Below are positions 49,284 to 57,645 of a stretch of 64,000 nt of DNA, piece after piece. This DNA is from Streptomyces spirodelae (lineage in GTDB: Bacteria > Actinomycetota > Actinomycetes > Streptomycetales > Streptomycetaceae), in contig NZ_JAFFZN010000031.1 in assembly GCF_017676385.1 (NCBI RefSeq), positions 1-64,000 on the forward strand, given 5' to 3'. The translations under genes were made by a program, and so were the position numbers. Every line of letters starts with the position of its first letter. Positions within the stretch are counted from its first letter, which is position 1. A model generated the notes under the pieces. That model saw nothing but the letters and a program-made list of their open reading frames with translations, was not told where the DNA came from and did no database searches.

Positions 49284-49874
49284 GTGTCTGTGCCCACCAT
49301 CGGCGTGCTCGCCCTCCAGGGCGACGTCCGCGAACACCTCGCAGCTCTCAGCGCCTCGGGAGCTGAGCCCGTACAGGTGAGGCGCCTCGAGGAACTCGAC
49401 GCGGTCGACGGCCTCGTCATCCCCGGCGGCGAATCGACCACGATCAGCAAGCTCGCCGTCACGTTCGGTCTGATGGACCGGCTCCGCGAGAGGGTTTCCG
49501 AGGGGATGCCGGCCTACGGATCGTGCGCCGGCATGATCATGCTCGCCGACAAGATTCTCGACCCCCGCTCCGGGCAGGAGACCATCGGCGGCATCGACAT
49601 GATCGTCCGCCGTAACGCGTTCGGACGTCAGAACGAGTCGTTCGAGGCGGCCCTCGACATGCCCGCCGTCCCCGGAGGCCCGGTGGAGGGCGTCTTCATC
49701 CGCGCCCCCTGGGTCGAGTCGACCGGCGCAGCAGCCGAGACGCTCGCCTCCTACGACGGCCACCCGGTGGCGGTCCGCCAGGGGCAGCTGCTGGCCACCG
49801 CCTTCCACCCGGAGCTGACCGGCGACCAGCGGGTGCACGCGCTGTTCACACAGATGGTGCGGTCAGCACAGTGA
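49284..49874 (+). CDS. pdxT: Pyridoxal 5'-phosphate synthase, glutaminase subunit
   Basis: PdxT hydrolyses glutamine and channels ammonia to PdxS. The 196-residue class I amidotransferase shows the family start IGVLALQGDVREHLAAL, LVIPGGESTTISK, the nucleophile Cys in YGSCAGMI (about residues 79-86) and the His-Glu pair in FHPELTGD (about 178-185). It follows pdxS, and the pair forms one complex. Confidence 0.96.
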   Translation: MSVPTIGVLALQGDVREHLAALSASGAEPVQVRRLEELDAVDGLVIPGGESTTISKLAVTFGLMDRLRERVSEGMPAYGSCAGMIMLADKILDPRSGQETIGGIDMIVRRNAFGRQNESFEAALDMPAVPGGPVEGVFIRAPWVESTGAAAETLASYDGHPVAVRQGQLLATAFHPELTGDQRVHALFTQMVRSAQ

Positions 49875-49933
49875 GTTGCTGACGGTAGGATCTCCGCGTC
49901 GAGAAGAAGTTGGGACTGTGAAGGAGCGAGGCT

Positions 49934-50686
49934 GTGTCCGGCCACTCTAAGTGGGCTACCACCAAGCACAAGAAGGCCGTGATCGATGCCAAGCGCGGCA
50001 AGCTCTTCGCGAAGCTGATCAAGAACATCGAGGTCGCGGCCCGGATGGGCGGCGCCGACCCGGAGGGCAACCCGACCCTCTACGACGCCATTCAGAAGGC
50101 GAAGAAGCAGTCGGTTCCCAACAAGAACATCGACAGCGCGGTCAAGCGCGGCGCCGGCCTGGAGGCCGGCGGCGCCGACTACGAGACGATCCTGTACGAG
50201 GGCTACGGCCCCAACGGCGTCGCCGTGCTGATCGAGTGCCTCACCGACAACCGCAACCGCGCCGCCTCAGACGTACGGGTCGCCATGACCCGCAACGGCG
50301 GCTCGATGGCCGATCCCGGCTCGGTCTCCTACCTGTTCAACCGCAAGGGCGTCGTCATCGTCCCGAAGAACGGCCGGACCGAGGACGACATCCTCGCCGC
50401 CGTGCTGGAGGCCGGTGTGGAAGAGGTCAACGATCTCGGCGAGAACTTCGAGGTGATCAGCGAGGCCACCGATCTGGTCGACGTGCGTACCGCACTCGTC
50501 GACGCCGGGATCGACTACGACTCGGCCGAGGCCAGCTTCGTCCCCAGCATGCAGGTGGAGCTGGACGAGGAGGGCGCGCGCAAGATCTTCAAGCTGATCG
50601 ACGCGCTCGACGACAGCGACGACGTGCAGAACGTTTTCGCCAACTTCGATGTACCCGATGATGTGATGGCCAAGGTCGACGCGTAA
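49934..50686 (+). CDS. yebC: YebC/PmpR family DNA-binding regulatory protein
   Basis: The 250-residue protein is a TACO1/YebC-type protein. The N-terminus is the conserved HSKWATTKHKKAVIDAKRGK, and the acidic later part reads LDDSDDVQNVFANFD. Some relatives bind DNA; others assist translation of difficult stretches (proline-rich), so the label regulator is only historical. TAGGAT (49886-49891) is a candidate -10 between pdxT and yebC. The ruvCAB genes follow, the usual order. Confidence 0.93.
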   Translation: MSGHSKWATTKHKKAVIDAKRGKLFAKLIKNIEVAARMGGADPEGNPTLYDAIQKAKKQSVPNKNIDSAVKRGAGLEAGGADYETILYEGYGPNGVAVLIECLTDNRNRAASDVRVAMTRNGGSMADPGSVSYLFNRKGVVIVPKNGRTEDDILAAVLEAGVEEVNDLGENFEVISEATDLVDVRTALVDAGIDYDSAEASFVPSMQVELDEEGARKIFKLIDALDDSDDVQNVFANFDVPDDVMAKVDA

Positions 50687-50784
50687 CCCCTCCTGCGCGC
50701 GCAGGGCCCTTTGCGCGGTGCCCGGCTCTGTCAGAGGTTGCCGGTAGCCTTCGGCGGGAACACAGGAAACGGCCGCAGAGAGGG

Positions 50785-51360
50785 ATGGCATTGCGCGTGC
50801 TGGGGGTCGACCCGGGGCTGACCCGCTGCGGCATCGGCGTGGTCGAAGGGGTCGCGGGGCGCCGGCTCACCATGGCCGGTGTCGGAGTGATCCGTACGCC
50901 CGCCGAGGCGGACGTCCCCGAGCGGCTGGTGCTGATCGAGCGCGGGCTGGAGGAGTGGCTGGACGAGCACCAGCCCGAAGCCGTCGCGGTGGAGCGGGTG
51001 TTCAGCCAGCACAACGTCCGCACCGTCATGGGCACCGCGCAGGCCAGCGCCGTTGCCATGCTGTGCGCGGCCCGGCGTGGACTCCCCGTCGCACTGCACA
51101 CCCCCAGCGAGGTCAAGGCCGCGGTGACCGGTTCGGGGCGGGCCGAGAAGGCGCAGGTGGGCGCGATGGTGACGCGCCTGCTGGGGCTGTCCGCCACGCC
51201 GAAGCCCGCCGACGCAGCGGACGCGCTGGCGCTCGCCGTCTGTCACATCTGGCGCGGCCCGGCGCAGAACCGGCTCCAACAGGCCGTCGCGGCACGGCAG
51301 GCCGACGCCGCGTCCCGCGCGCACCATTCGCAGCACCGCAGGAAGGGCACCGTTCGATGA
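50785..51360 (+). CDS. ruvC: Crossover junction endodeoxyribonuclease RuvC
   Basis: RuvC cleaves Holliday junctions. The 191-residue RNase H-fold protein has its acidic residues visible in GVDPGLTRCGIGV (Asp), VAVERVFSQHNVRT (Glu) and DAADALALAVCH (two Asp near the C-terminus). ATG 50785 follows GAGAGGG. Its stop overlaps the ruvA start by 4 nt (ATGA). TAGCCT (50745-50750) is a possible -10. The C-terminal 30 residues are Gln/Ala/His-rich and variable. Confidence 0.95.
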   Translation: MALRVLGVDPGLTRCGIGVVEGVAGRRLTMAGVGVIRTPAEADVPERLVLIERGLEEWLDEHQPEAVAVERVFSQHNVRTVMGTAQASAVAMLCAARRGLPVALHTPSEVKAAVTGSGRAEKAQVGAMVTRLLGLSATPKPADAADALALAVCHIWRGPAQNRLQQAVAARQADAASRAHHSQHRRKGTVR

Positions 51361-51983
51361 TCGCCTCCGTCTCGGGCTCCGTCGCCGCGCTCGGTCCCGA
51401 CTCCGCCGTGATCGAGGTCGGCGGGGTGGGTATGGCCGTGCAGTGCACGCCCGGCACGCTCGGTCAGCTGCGCATGGGCGAACCGGCAAGGCTCGCCACC
51501 TCGTTGGTCGTCCGCGAGGATTCGCTGACCCTCTACGGCTTCGCCGACGACGACGAACGGCAGACCTTCGAACTGCTGCAGACCGCCAGCGGGGTGGGGC
51601 CGCGGCTGGCCCAGGCGATGCTGGCGGTGCACAGTCCCGACGCGCTGCGGCGCGCCGTCGCCGGCGGCGATGAGAAGGCGCTGACCGCCGTGCCCGGCAT
51701 CGGCAAGAAGGGCGCGCAGAAGTTGCTGCTGGAACTCAAGGACCGGCTGGGCAAGCCGCTCGGCACGGTCCCGGCGTCGCGGGGGGCCGCGGCAGCCGCC
51801 GCGCCGGGCTGGCAGGAGCAGCTCAACGCCGCCCTGGTCGGTCTGGGATACGCCGCCAAGGAGGCGGAGGATGCCGTCGTGGCGGTGGCCCCGCAGGCGG
51901 AGGCCGTGGTCGCGGACGGCGGTGAACCCCAGGTCGGCGCGCTGCTCAAGGCCGCCCTCCAGTCGCTGAACCGGGCGCGGTGA
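51357..51983 (+). CDS. ruvA: Holliday junction branch migration protein RuvA
   Basis: RuvA binds four-way junctions as a tetramer and loads RuvB. The 208-residue protein has the OB-fold N-terminus (MIASVSGSVAALGPDSAVIE), tandem helix-hairpin-helix motifs (about 72-120: LLQTASGVGPRLAQAMLAV and LTAVPGIGKKGAQKLLLEL), and a C-terminal helix that contacts RuvB (QLNAALVGLGYAAKEAEDAV). It starts in the ruvC stop. Confidence 0.95.
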   Translation: MIASVSGSVAALGPDSAVIEVGGVGMAVQCTPGTLGQLRMGEPARLATSLVVREDSLTLYGFADDDERQTFELLQTASGVGPRLAQAMLAVHSPDALRRAVAGGDEKALTAVPGIGKKGAQKLLLELKDRLGKPLGTVPASRGAAAAAAPGWQEQLNAALVGLGYAAKEAEDAVVAVAPQAEAVVADGGEPQVGALLKAALQSLNRAR

Positions 51984-51987
51984 GGCC

Positions 51988-53046
51988 ATGAGCTCCGAGG
52001 AACGGCTGGTCGACGCCGAGGTCGACAGCGAAGAGCAGGCCGTCGAAGCCGCGCTGCGCCCCAAACAGCTGGGGGAGTTCATCGGCCAGCCCAAGGTCCG
52101 CGAGCAGCTCGACCTGGTGCTGCGCGCCGCGCGGGCCCGCGGCGGCACCGCCGACCACGTGCTGCTGTCCGGCGCTCCGGGGCTGGGCAAGACGACGCTG
52201 TCGATGATCATCGCGGCGGAGATGAACGCGCCCATCCGCATCACCTCGGGCCCCGCCATCCAGCACGCGGGCGACCTCGCCGCGATCCTTTCCTCGCTCC
52301 AGGAGGGCGAGGTGCTCTTCCTGGACGAGATCCACCGGATGTCCCGCCCGGCCGAGGAGATGCTCTACATGGCCATGGAGGACTTCCGCGTCGATGTGAT
52401 CGTCGGCAAGGGGCCGGGCGCCACGGCCATTCCGCTGGAGCTGCCGCCCTTCACACTGGTGGGGGCCACCACCCGGGCCGGACTGCTGCCGCCGCCCCTG
52501 CGGGACCGCTTCGGCTTCACGGCCCATATGGAGTTCTACGAGCCCGAGGAGCTGGAGCAGGTCGTACGCCGGTCAGCTGAGCTGCTGGAGGTGCACACGG
52601 ATGCGGAGGGCGCGGTGGAGATCGCCGGGCGCTCCCGGGGCACGCCGCGTATCGCCAACCGGCTGTTGCGCAGGGTGAGGGACTACGCACAGGTCAAGGC
52701 GGACGGCGTCATCACCCGCGAGGTGGCGGCGGCCGCGCTGGAGGTCTACGAGGTGGACGGGCGCGGTCTCGACCGGCTCGACCGCGCGGTGCTCGGCTCG
52801 CTGCTCAAGCTGTTCGGCGGCGGTCCTGTGGGCCTCTCCACGCTTGCCGTCGCGGTTGGCGAGGAGCGTGAGACAGTGGAGGAAGTGGCCGAGCCGTTCC
52901 TCGTGCGCGAGGGACTGCTCGCCCGCACTCCCCGTGGTCGCGTGGCCACACCCGCCGCCTGGACTCATATGGGTCTCACCCCACCTCAGCAGTCCTCGCG
53001 GCCGGCCGCCGGAGGGCCGGGACAACCTGGCCTGTTCGGAGCGTGA
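51988..53046 (+). CDS. ruvB: Holliday junction branch migration ATPase RuvB
   Basis: RuvB is the AAA+ motor of the RuvAB complex. The 352-residue protein has LRPKQLGEFIGQPKVREQL, Walker A GAPGLGKTT (about residues 60-68), Walker B VLFLDEIHR, sensor 1 GATTRAGLL, and the C-terminal winged helix (REGLLARTPRGRVATPAAW). It begins 4 nt after ruvA. A Pro/Gly-rich tail ends GLFGA. The operon order ruvCAB is complete. Confidence 0.97.
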   Translation: MSSEERLVDAEVDSEEQAVEAALRPKQLGEFIGQPKVREQLDLVLRAARARGGTADHVLLSGAPGLGKTTLSMIIAAEMNAPIRITSGPAIQHAGDLAAILSSLQEGEVLFLDEIHRMSRPAEEMLYMAMEDFRVDVIVGKGPGATAIPLELPPFTLVGATTRAGLLPPPLRDRFGFTAHMEFYEPEELEQVVRRSAELLEVHTDAEGAVEIAGRSRGTPRIANRLLRRVRDYAQVKADGVITREVAAAALEVYEVDGRGLDRLDRAVLGSLLKLFGGGPVGLSTLAVAVGEERETVEEVAEPFLVREGLLARTPRGRVATPAAWTHMGLTPPQQSSRPAAGGPGQPGLFGA

Positions 53047-53210
53047 CGGCGCGGGGACTCGTCGGGCCGGGAACCTCGGTGCCATGCTTGACGTTGTTCC
53101 ATCGGCGAAGGCTCGCTTAGACTCCGCCGACGCCCTCCCTTTGCGGAGGCTTGCCCACCCCGAATACCCAGGCCGCTGAGACGCGGCCATGCGAAGGAAT
53201 ATCTTCCGCC

Positions 53211-53741
53211 GTGGATCCTATTGCTCTGCTCCCGTTCATTGTGATCATCGGGGCCATGTTCCTGATGACTCGCTCCGCCAAGAAGAAGCAGCGTCAGGCC
53301 ATGCAGATGCGTGACCAGATGCAGCCTGGCACGGGCATCCGCACCATCGGGGGCATGTACGCCGTCGTCAAGGAGATCCGCGAGGACAGCGTCCTTGTGG
53401 AGATCGAGCCGGGCACGCACGCGCTCTTCGCCAAGAACGCCATCGGCGCCGTGCTCTCCGATGAGGAGTTCGACCGCATCACGAACGGCCCCGAGGGCGA
53501 AGAGTTCGATGTCGACACGGTGGTGCCCGACGACGCCTCCTCGCTGACCCAGGAGGAGGACACTTCCTCCGAGGCGAAGCTCGACCTGGCCAAGAAGGAC
53601 GCCGACGCCTCCGACGCTGCCGAGGACAAGGACGGCGAGGAGCCCGCCGCGGGGTCCGACGAGGCGAAGGCCGCAGCGGAGGAGTCCGACACCGTCCAGG
53701 CAAAGGACGGCAAGCGGGACGAGGACGCCGACTCCAAGTAA
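53211..53741 (+). CDS. yajC: Preprotein translocase subunit YajC
   Basis: YajC is a small membrane protein that associates with SecDF. The 176-residue protein has one N-terminal transmembrane helix (LLPFIVIIGAMFLMTRSAKK) and the conserved cytoplasmic domain (QPGTGIRTIGGMYAVVKEI). The C-terminal half (about 105-176) is acidic low complexity, common in actinobacteria. GTG 53211 follows AAGGAA. It is the first gene of the yajC-secD-secF set. Confidence 0.92.
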   Translation: MDPIALLPFIVIIGAMFLMTRSAKKKQRQAMQMRDQMQPGTGIRTIGGMYAVVKEIREDSVLVEIEPGTHALFAKNAIGAVLSDEEFDRITNGPEGEEFDVDTVVPDDASSLTQEEDTSSEAKLDLAKKDADASDAAEDKDGEEPAAGSDEAKAAAEESDTVQAKDGKRDEDADSK

Positions 53742-53879
53742 GGTCAGCGCCGCCGGGCTGGGGGAGCAGAACCGGGTCCGGCGGTGTAGCACGTCCACAG
53801 ACCACTTCGCGCGCCGCTGTGCCGCGCCCGGCCGAACTCGCGGGGCGGCACGGGCGGTTGGACAGGGAGAGACGAGAAG

Positions 53880-55700
53880 GTGGCAGCACCGAAGAGGGGT
53901 CGCAGGGCCTCCGGCGCCAAGGGGAGTCCATGGCGCGCCCTAGGGCTGATTCTGGTGATCATCGCCGGGCTGGTCGTGGGGATGTTCGCCTCGGCCGGTA
54001 CGACCGATATGACGCCCCGGCTGGGCATCGACCTGGCGGGCGGCACCAGCATCACACTGGAGGCCAAGAACCAGCCGGGCAAGCCCAACGCGATCAACAA
54101 GACCAATATGAACACCGCCGTCGGCATCATCGAGCGGCGTGTCAACGGTCTTGGTGTGCAGGAGGCCGAGGTCCAGACCCAGGGTGACCGGCACATCATC
54201 GTCAACATCCCCAAGGGCACCAACTCCAAGCAGGCGCGCGAACAGGTGGGCACCACGGCGCAGCTCGCCTTCCGCCCGGTGCTGACTCTGGCACAGGCCC
54301 AGAAGCCCCAGCAGCCCAAGCCCTCCAAGTCCGGCTCGGCCGAGCAGTCCGGCTCCGACAAGCAGGACAAGAGCGGGGAGCAGGACAAGGGCAAGCAGAA
54401 CGAGAAGGCGAACCCCTCCTCGTCGCCTTCGGCCTCGTCCTCGGCCTCCCCCTCGGCCGGCGGCCAGGGCCGCGCCGTCACCGAGGGGCTGAAGGCCAGG
54501 ACGGACAAGAGCCCCAGCCCCGATCCCAGCGAGCCCGGTGGCAAGAAGGAGAGCCCGAAGCCGACGACTCCGCCCCAGCAGCCGCAGGCCCCCGGGGTCT
54601 CGGCGGCGCTCGCCAAGAAGCTGGGCGCGCTGGACTGCAGCACCAAGGAAGCCCGGGCCAAGGCCAGCGAGCAGGCCGCGAGCACCAAGGGCTCCGAGCC
54701 GGTCGTCGCCTGTGACGCGAACGACCCGGTCAAGTACGCGCTCGGCCCGGTCTCCGTGCGGGGCAAGAACGTCAGCAAGGCCAAGGCGGTCTTCGACCAG
54801 CAGCGCGGTCAGTGGATCGTCCAGATGTCGTTCAACGACAAGGGCTCCGACCAGTTCGGTGACATCACCGGCAAGCTGATGAAGAATCCCCAGCCGCAGA
54901 ACCAGTTCGCCATCGTGCTGGACGGCCAGGTGCAGTCGGCGCCGACCGTCAACCAGAAGCTGACCAACAACGCGGAGATCTCCGGCAGCTTCACCCAGGA
55001 GTCCGCCGAGGAGCTGGGCAACATCCTCTCCTACGGTGCGCTGCCGCTCTCCTTCGAGGAGTCGGACGTCACCACCGTCACCGCCGCGCTGGGCAGCGAC
55101 CAGCTGCGCGCGGGGCTCATCGCGGGCGCCATCGGTCTCGCCCTGGTCGTCGTCTACCTCGTGGCCTACTACCGCGGCCTCGCGCTGATCGCCATCGTGA
55201 GCCTGATCGTGTCCGCGGCCATGACATACATGATCATGACCTTGCTGGGTCCGGCGATCGGCTTCGCGCTCAACCTGCCGGCGGTCTGTGGCGCCATCGT
55301 CGCCATCGGCATCACCGCCGACTCGTTCATCGTCTACTTCGAACGCATCAGAGACGAGGTCCGCGAGGGCCGTACGCTGCGGCCGGCGGTCGAGCGGGCC
55401 TGGCCGCGCGCCCGGCGCACCATCCTCGTCTCCGACTTCGTCTCGTTCCTGGCCGCGGCGGTGCTGTTCATCGTCTCGGTCGGCAAGGTGCAGGGCTTCG
55501 CCTTCACCCTGGGCCTCACCACCGCGCTCGACGTCGTCGTGGTCTTCTTCTTCACCAAGCCGATCATGACGTTGCTCGCCCGCAGGAAGTTCTTCGCCGA
55601 TGGGCACCCCTGGTCCGGTCTCGACCCCAAGCGGCTCGGAGCCAGGCCACCTCTGCGGCGCCGTCGCCGCACCGTCAGCACCGACCCGAAGGAGGTCTGA
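53880..55700 (+). CDS. secD: Protein translocase subunit SecD
   Basis: SecD works with SecF to use the proton gradient for late protein export. The 606-residue protein has TM1 (LGLILVIIAGLVVGMFASA), the P1 domain start (LGIDLAGGTSITLE), a second large extracellular section, and five C-terminal helices (about 405-575), including FERIRDEVREGRTLRPAVER. Residues about 140-240 are an inserted low-complexity stretch rich in Ser, Pro, Lys and Gln, absent from E. coli SecD. GTG 53880 starts it. secF follows one nt later. Confidence 0.95.
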   Translation: MAAPKRGRRASGAKGSPWRALGLILVIIAGLVVGMFASAGTTDMTPRLGIDLAGGTSITLEAKNQPGKPNAINKTNMNTAVGIIERRVNGLGVQEAEVQTQGDRHIIVNIPKGTNSKQAREQVGTTAQLAFRPVLTLAQAQKPQQPKPSKSGSAEQSGSDKQDKSGEQDKGKQNEKANPSSSPSASSSASPSAGGQGRAVTEGLKARTDKSPSPDPSEPGGKKESPKPTTPPQQPQAPGVSAALAKKLGALDCSTKEARAKASEQAASTKGSEPVVACDANDPVKYALGPVSVRGKNVSKAKAVFDQQRGQWIVQMSFNDKGSDQFGDITGKLMKNPQPQNQFAIVLDGQVQSAPTVNQKLTNNAEISGSFTQESAEELGNILSYGALPLSFEESDVTTVTAALGSDQLRAGLIAGAIGLALVVVYLVAYYRGLALIAIVSLIVSAAMTYMIMTLLGPAIGFALNLPAVCGAIVAIGITADSFIVYFERIRDEVREGRTLRPAVERAWPRARRTILVSDFVSFLAAAVLFIVSVGKVQGFAFTLGLTTALDVVVVFFFTKPIMTLLARRKFFADGHPWSGLDPKRLGARPPLRRRRRTVSTDPKEV

Positions 55701-55701
55701 G

Positions 55702-56877
55702 GTGTCCCGTCTCGGCAGTCTCGGCGCCCGGCTGTACCGCGGTGAGGTCGGCTACGACTTCGTCGGGCACCGCAAGCTCTGGTACGGCCTCTCGATCCTG
55801 ATCACCATCACGGCCATCGTCGGTGTCGTCGTCCGCGGCCTCAACATGGGCATCGAGTTCGAGGGCGGTGCCGTCTTCACCACGCCCAAGACCAGCTCCT
55901 CCGTGGAGCAGACCACGCACTCGGCGGAGAAGATCTCCGGGCACACGGCCATCGTCCAGCAGCTGGGCGACGGCGGTATGCGGGTGCAGATCGCCAGCGT
56001 CGACACCGAGACCTCCACCAAGGTCAAGGAGCAGCTGGCCGAAGAGCTGCATGTGAACCCGGAGAAGATCGACGCGCAGCTGGTCGGACCCAGCTGGGGT
56101 GAGCAGATCGCCAACAAGGCGTGGCAGGGGCTCGGGATCTTCATGATCCTGGTGGTGATCTATCTCGCCATCGCCTTCGAGTGGCGCATGGCGCTGGCAG
56201 CGCTCGTCGCGCTGATCCACGACATCACCATCACCGTCGGTGTCTACTCCCTCGTGGGCTTCGAGGTCACACCAGGCACCGTGATCGGACTGCTGACGAT
56301 CCTCGGCTACTCGCTCTACGACACGGTCGTCGTCTTCGACGGCCTGAGAGAGGGCAGCAAGAACGTCACCAAGCAGACCAAGTACACCTACAGCGAGATC
56401 GCCAACCGCAGCATCAACGCCACGCTGGTGCGCTCGATCAACACCACCGTCGTCGCGCTGCTCCCGGTAGCGGGCCTGCTGTTCATCGGTGGCGGGATGC
56501 TCGGCGGCGGCATGCTCAACGACATCGCGCTGTCCCTGTTCGTCGGCCTCGCTGCCGGCGCGTACTCCTCGATCTTCATCGCCACCCCGCTGGTCGCCGA
56601 CCTCAAGGAGCGCCAGCCCGAGATGAAGGCGCTCGCCAAGCGGGTGCGCACCAAGCGTCTGAAGGCCGCCCAGCGCGAGGCGCACGAGGCGGACGACGAG
56701 AGCGCGGAACCGAACGACGAGCCGCCTGCCGACGACGGCGGCGTACGCCCCGCCGTGGCGGTGGACAACGGCCGTGACGGCGGCCCGGCGGCCGCGGGCG
56801 CCGGAGTCGGAGGACAGCGTCGCCAGCCGCCCTCCCGGGGCCGGGGCCGCGGCAGGCCGTCCGGAAAGCGCAGGTGA
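55702..56877 (+). CDS. secF: Protein translocase subunit SecF
   Basis: SecF is the partner of SecD. The 391-residue protein has an N-terminal transmembrane helix (LSILITITAIVGVVVRGLNM), the P4 domain beginning NMGIEFEGGAVF, and five C-terminal helices with GYSLYDTVVVFDGLREG (about residues 200-216), typical of SecF. The C-terminus (about 315-391) is polar and basic, ending in GRGRGRPSGKRR-like residues. GTG 55702 is after GGAGG (55691-55695). It is followed closely by apt. Confidence 0.95.
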   Translation: MSRLGSLGARLYRGEVGYDFVGHRKLWYGLSILITITAIVGVVVRGLNMGIEFEGGAVFTTPKTSSSVEQTTHSAEKISGHTAIVQQLGDGGMRVQIASVDTETSTKVKEQLAEELHVNPEKIDAQLVGPSWGEQIANKAWQGLGIFMILVVIYLAIAFEWRMALAALVALIHDITITVGVYSLVGFEVTPGTVIGLLTILGYSLYDTVVVFDGLREGSKNVTKQTKYTYSEIANRSINATLVRSINTTVVALLPVAGLLFIGGGMLGGGMLNDIALSLFVGLAAGAYSSIFIATPLVADLKERQPEMKALAKRVRTKRLKAAQREAHEADDESAEPNDEPPADDGGVRPAVAVDNGRDGGPAAAGAGVGGQRRQPPSRGRGRGRPSGKRR

Positions 56878-56881
56878 GCCG

Positions 56882-57457
56882 GTGAGCGCGATGGAGTCCT
56901 CAGCGGCGCCGCTGGTCCCCGCCGATGTGCGGTCCCTGCTGACCGGCCTGATCCACGACGTGCCCGACTACCCCAAGCCCGGGGTGATGTTCAAGGACAT
57001 CACTCCGCTGCTCGCCGACGCCAAGGCGTTCTCCGTCCTCACGGACGTGCTCGCCGGGCTCGCGCAGCGGCACGGGGCCACGAAGATCGTCGGTCTGGAG
57101 GCGCGCGGGTTCATCCTCGGCGCCCCCGCCGCCGTGCGGGCGGGTGTCGGCTTCGTGCCCGTACGCAAGTCGGGCAAGCTCCCCGGCGCCACCCTCTCCC
57201 AGGGCTACGACCTGGAGTACGGCAGCGCCCGGATCGAGGTGCACTCCGCAGGTCTGGCCGAGGGCGACCGGGTGCTGGTGATCGACGACGTCCTGGCCAC
57301 CGGCGGCACCGCCGAGGCGTCCGTCCAGCTGATCCGGCGCACCGGTGCGGAGGTCGCGGGCGTGGCGATACTGCTGGAACTCGGCTTCCTCGAGGGGCGG
57401 GAGCGGGTGGAGCGTGCCCTGGCGGGCGCCCCGCTCGACGCCCTGGTCACCGTCTGA
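56882..57457 (+). CDS. apt: Adenine phosphoribosyltransferase
   Basis: Apt salvages adenine to AMP with PRPP. The 191-residue protein has the family start (IHDVPDYPKPGVMFKDITPLL), KIVGLEARGFILGAP, VRKSGKLPGATLSQGY, and the PRPP motif VLVIDDVLATGGTAEA (about residues 125-140). It lies 4 nt after secF and 190 nt before rel, the usual secF-apt-rel order. GTG 56882 and ATG 56891 are both possible starts. Confidence 0.95.
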   Translation: MSAMESSAAPLVPADVRSLLTGLIHDVPDYPKPGVMFKDITPLLADAKAFSVLTDVLAGLAQRHGATKIVGLEARGFILGAPAAVRAGVGFVPVRKSGKLPGATLSQGYDLEYGSARIEVHSAGLAEGDRVLVIDDVLATGGTAEASVQLIRRTGAEVAGVAILLELGFLEGRERVERALAGAPLDALVTV

Positions 57458-57514
57458 GGCAGCCGCCGCCGGGCTGCGGTCCGCGGCTCGCACGGCACCG
57501 GCCCCGGCGGCATA

Positions 57515-57557
57515 AGGCGGCCACCCGATACGTTCACACAACGAGGGGTGGCCGCCT
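57515..57557 (+). terminator. Hairpin between apt and rel
   Basis: AGGCGGCCACCC (57515-57526) and GGGTGGCCGCCT (57546-57557) form a perfect 12-bp stem with a 19-nt loop. It could terminate the secDF-apt transcript or fold the rel leader. TACCAT (57606-57611) may be a rel -10 after it. Confidence 0.6.
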
Positions 57558-57645
57558 CCGGCGTCCCCGCTCCAGTGCGAGCGGGCCCGGGGCCGCGCGG
57601 GTGGCTACCATGGCAGTCCGACCTGGGGTCCACCGAGGAGTGCTC

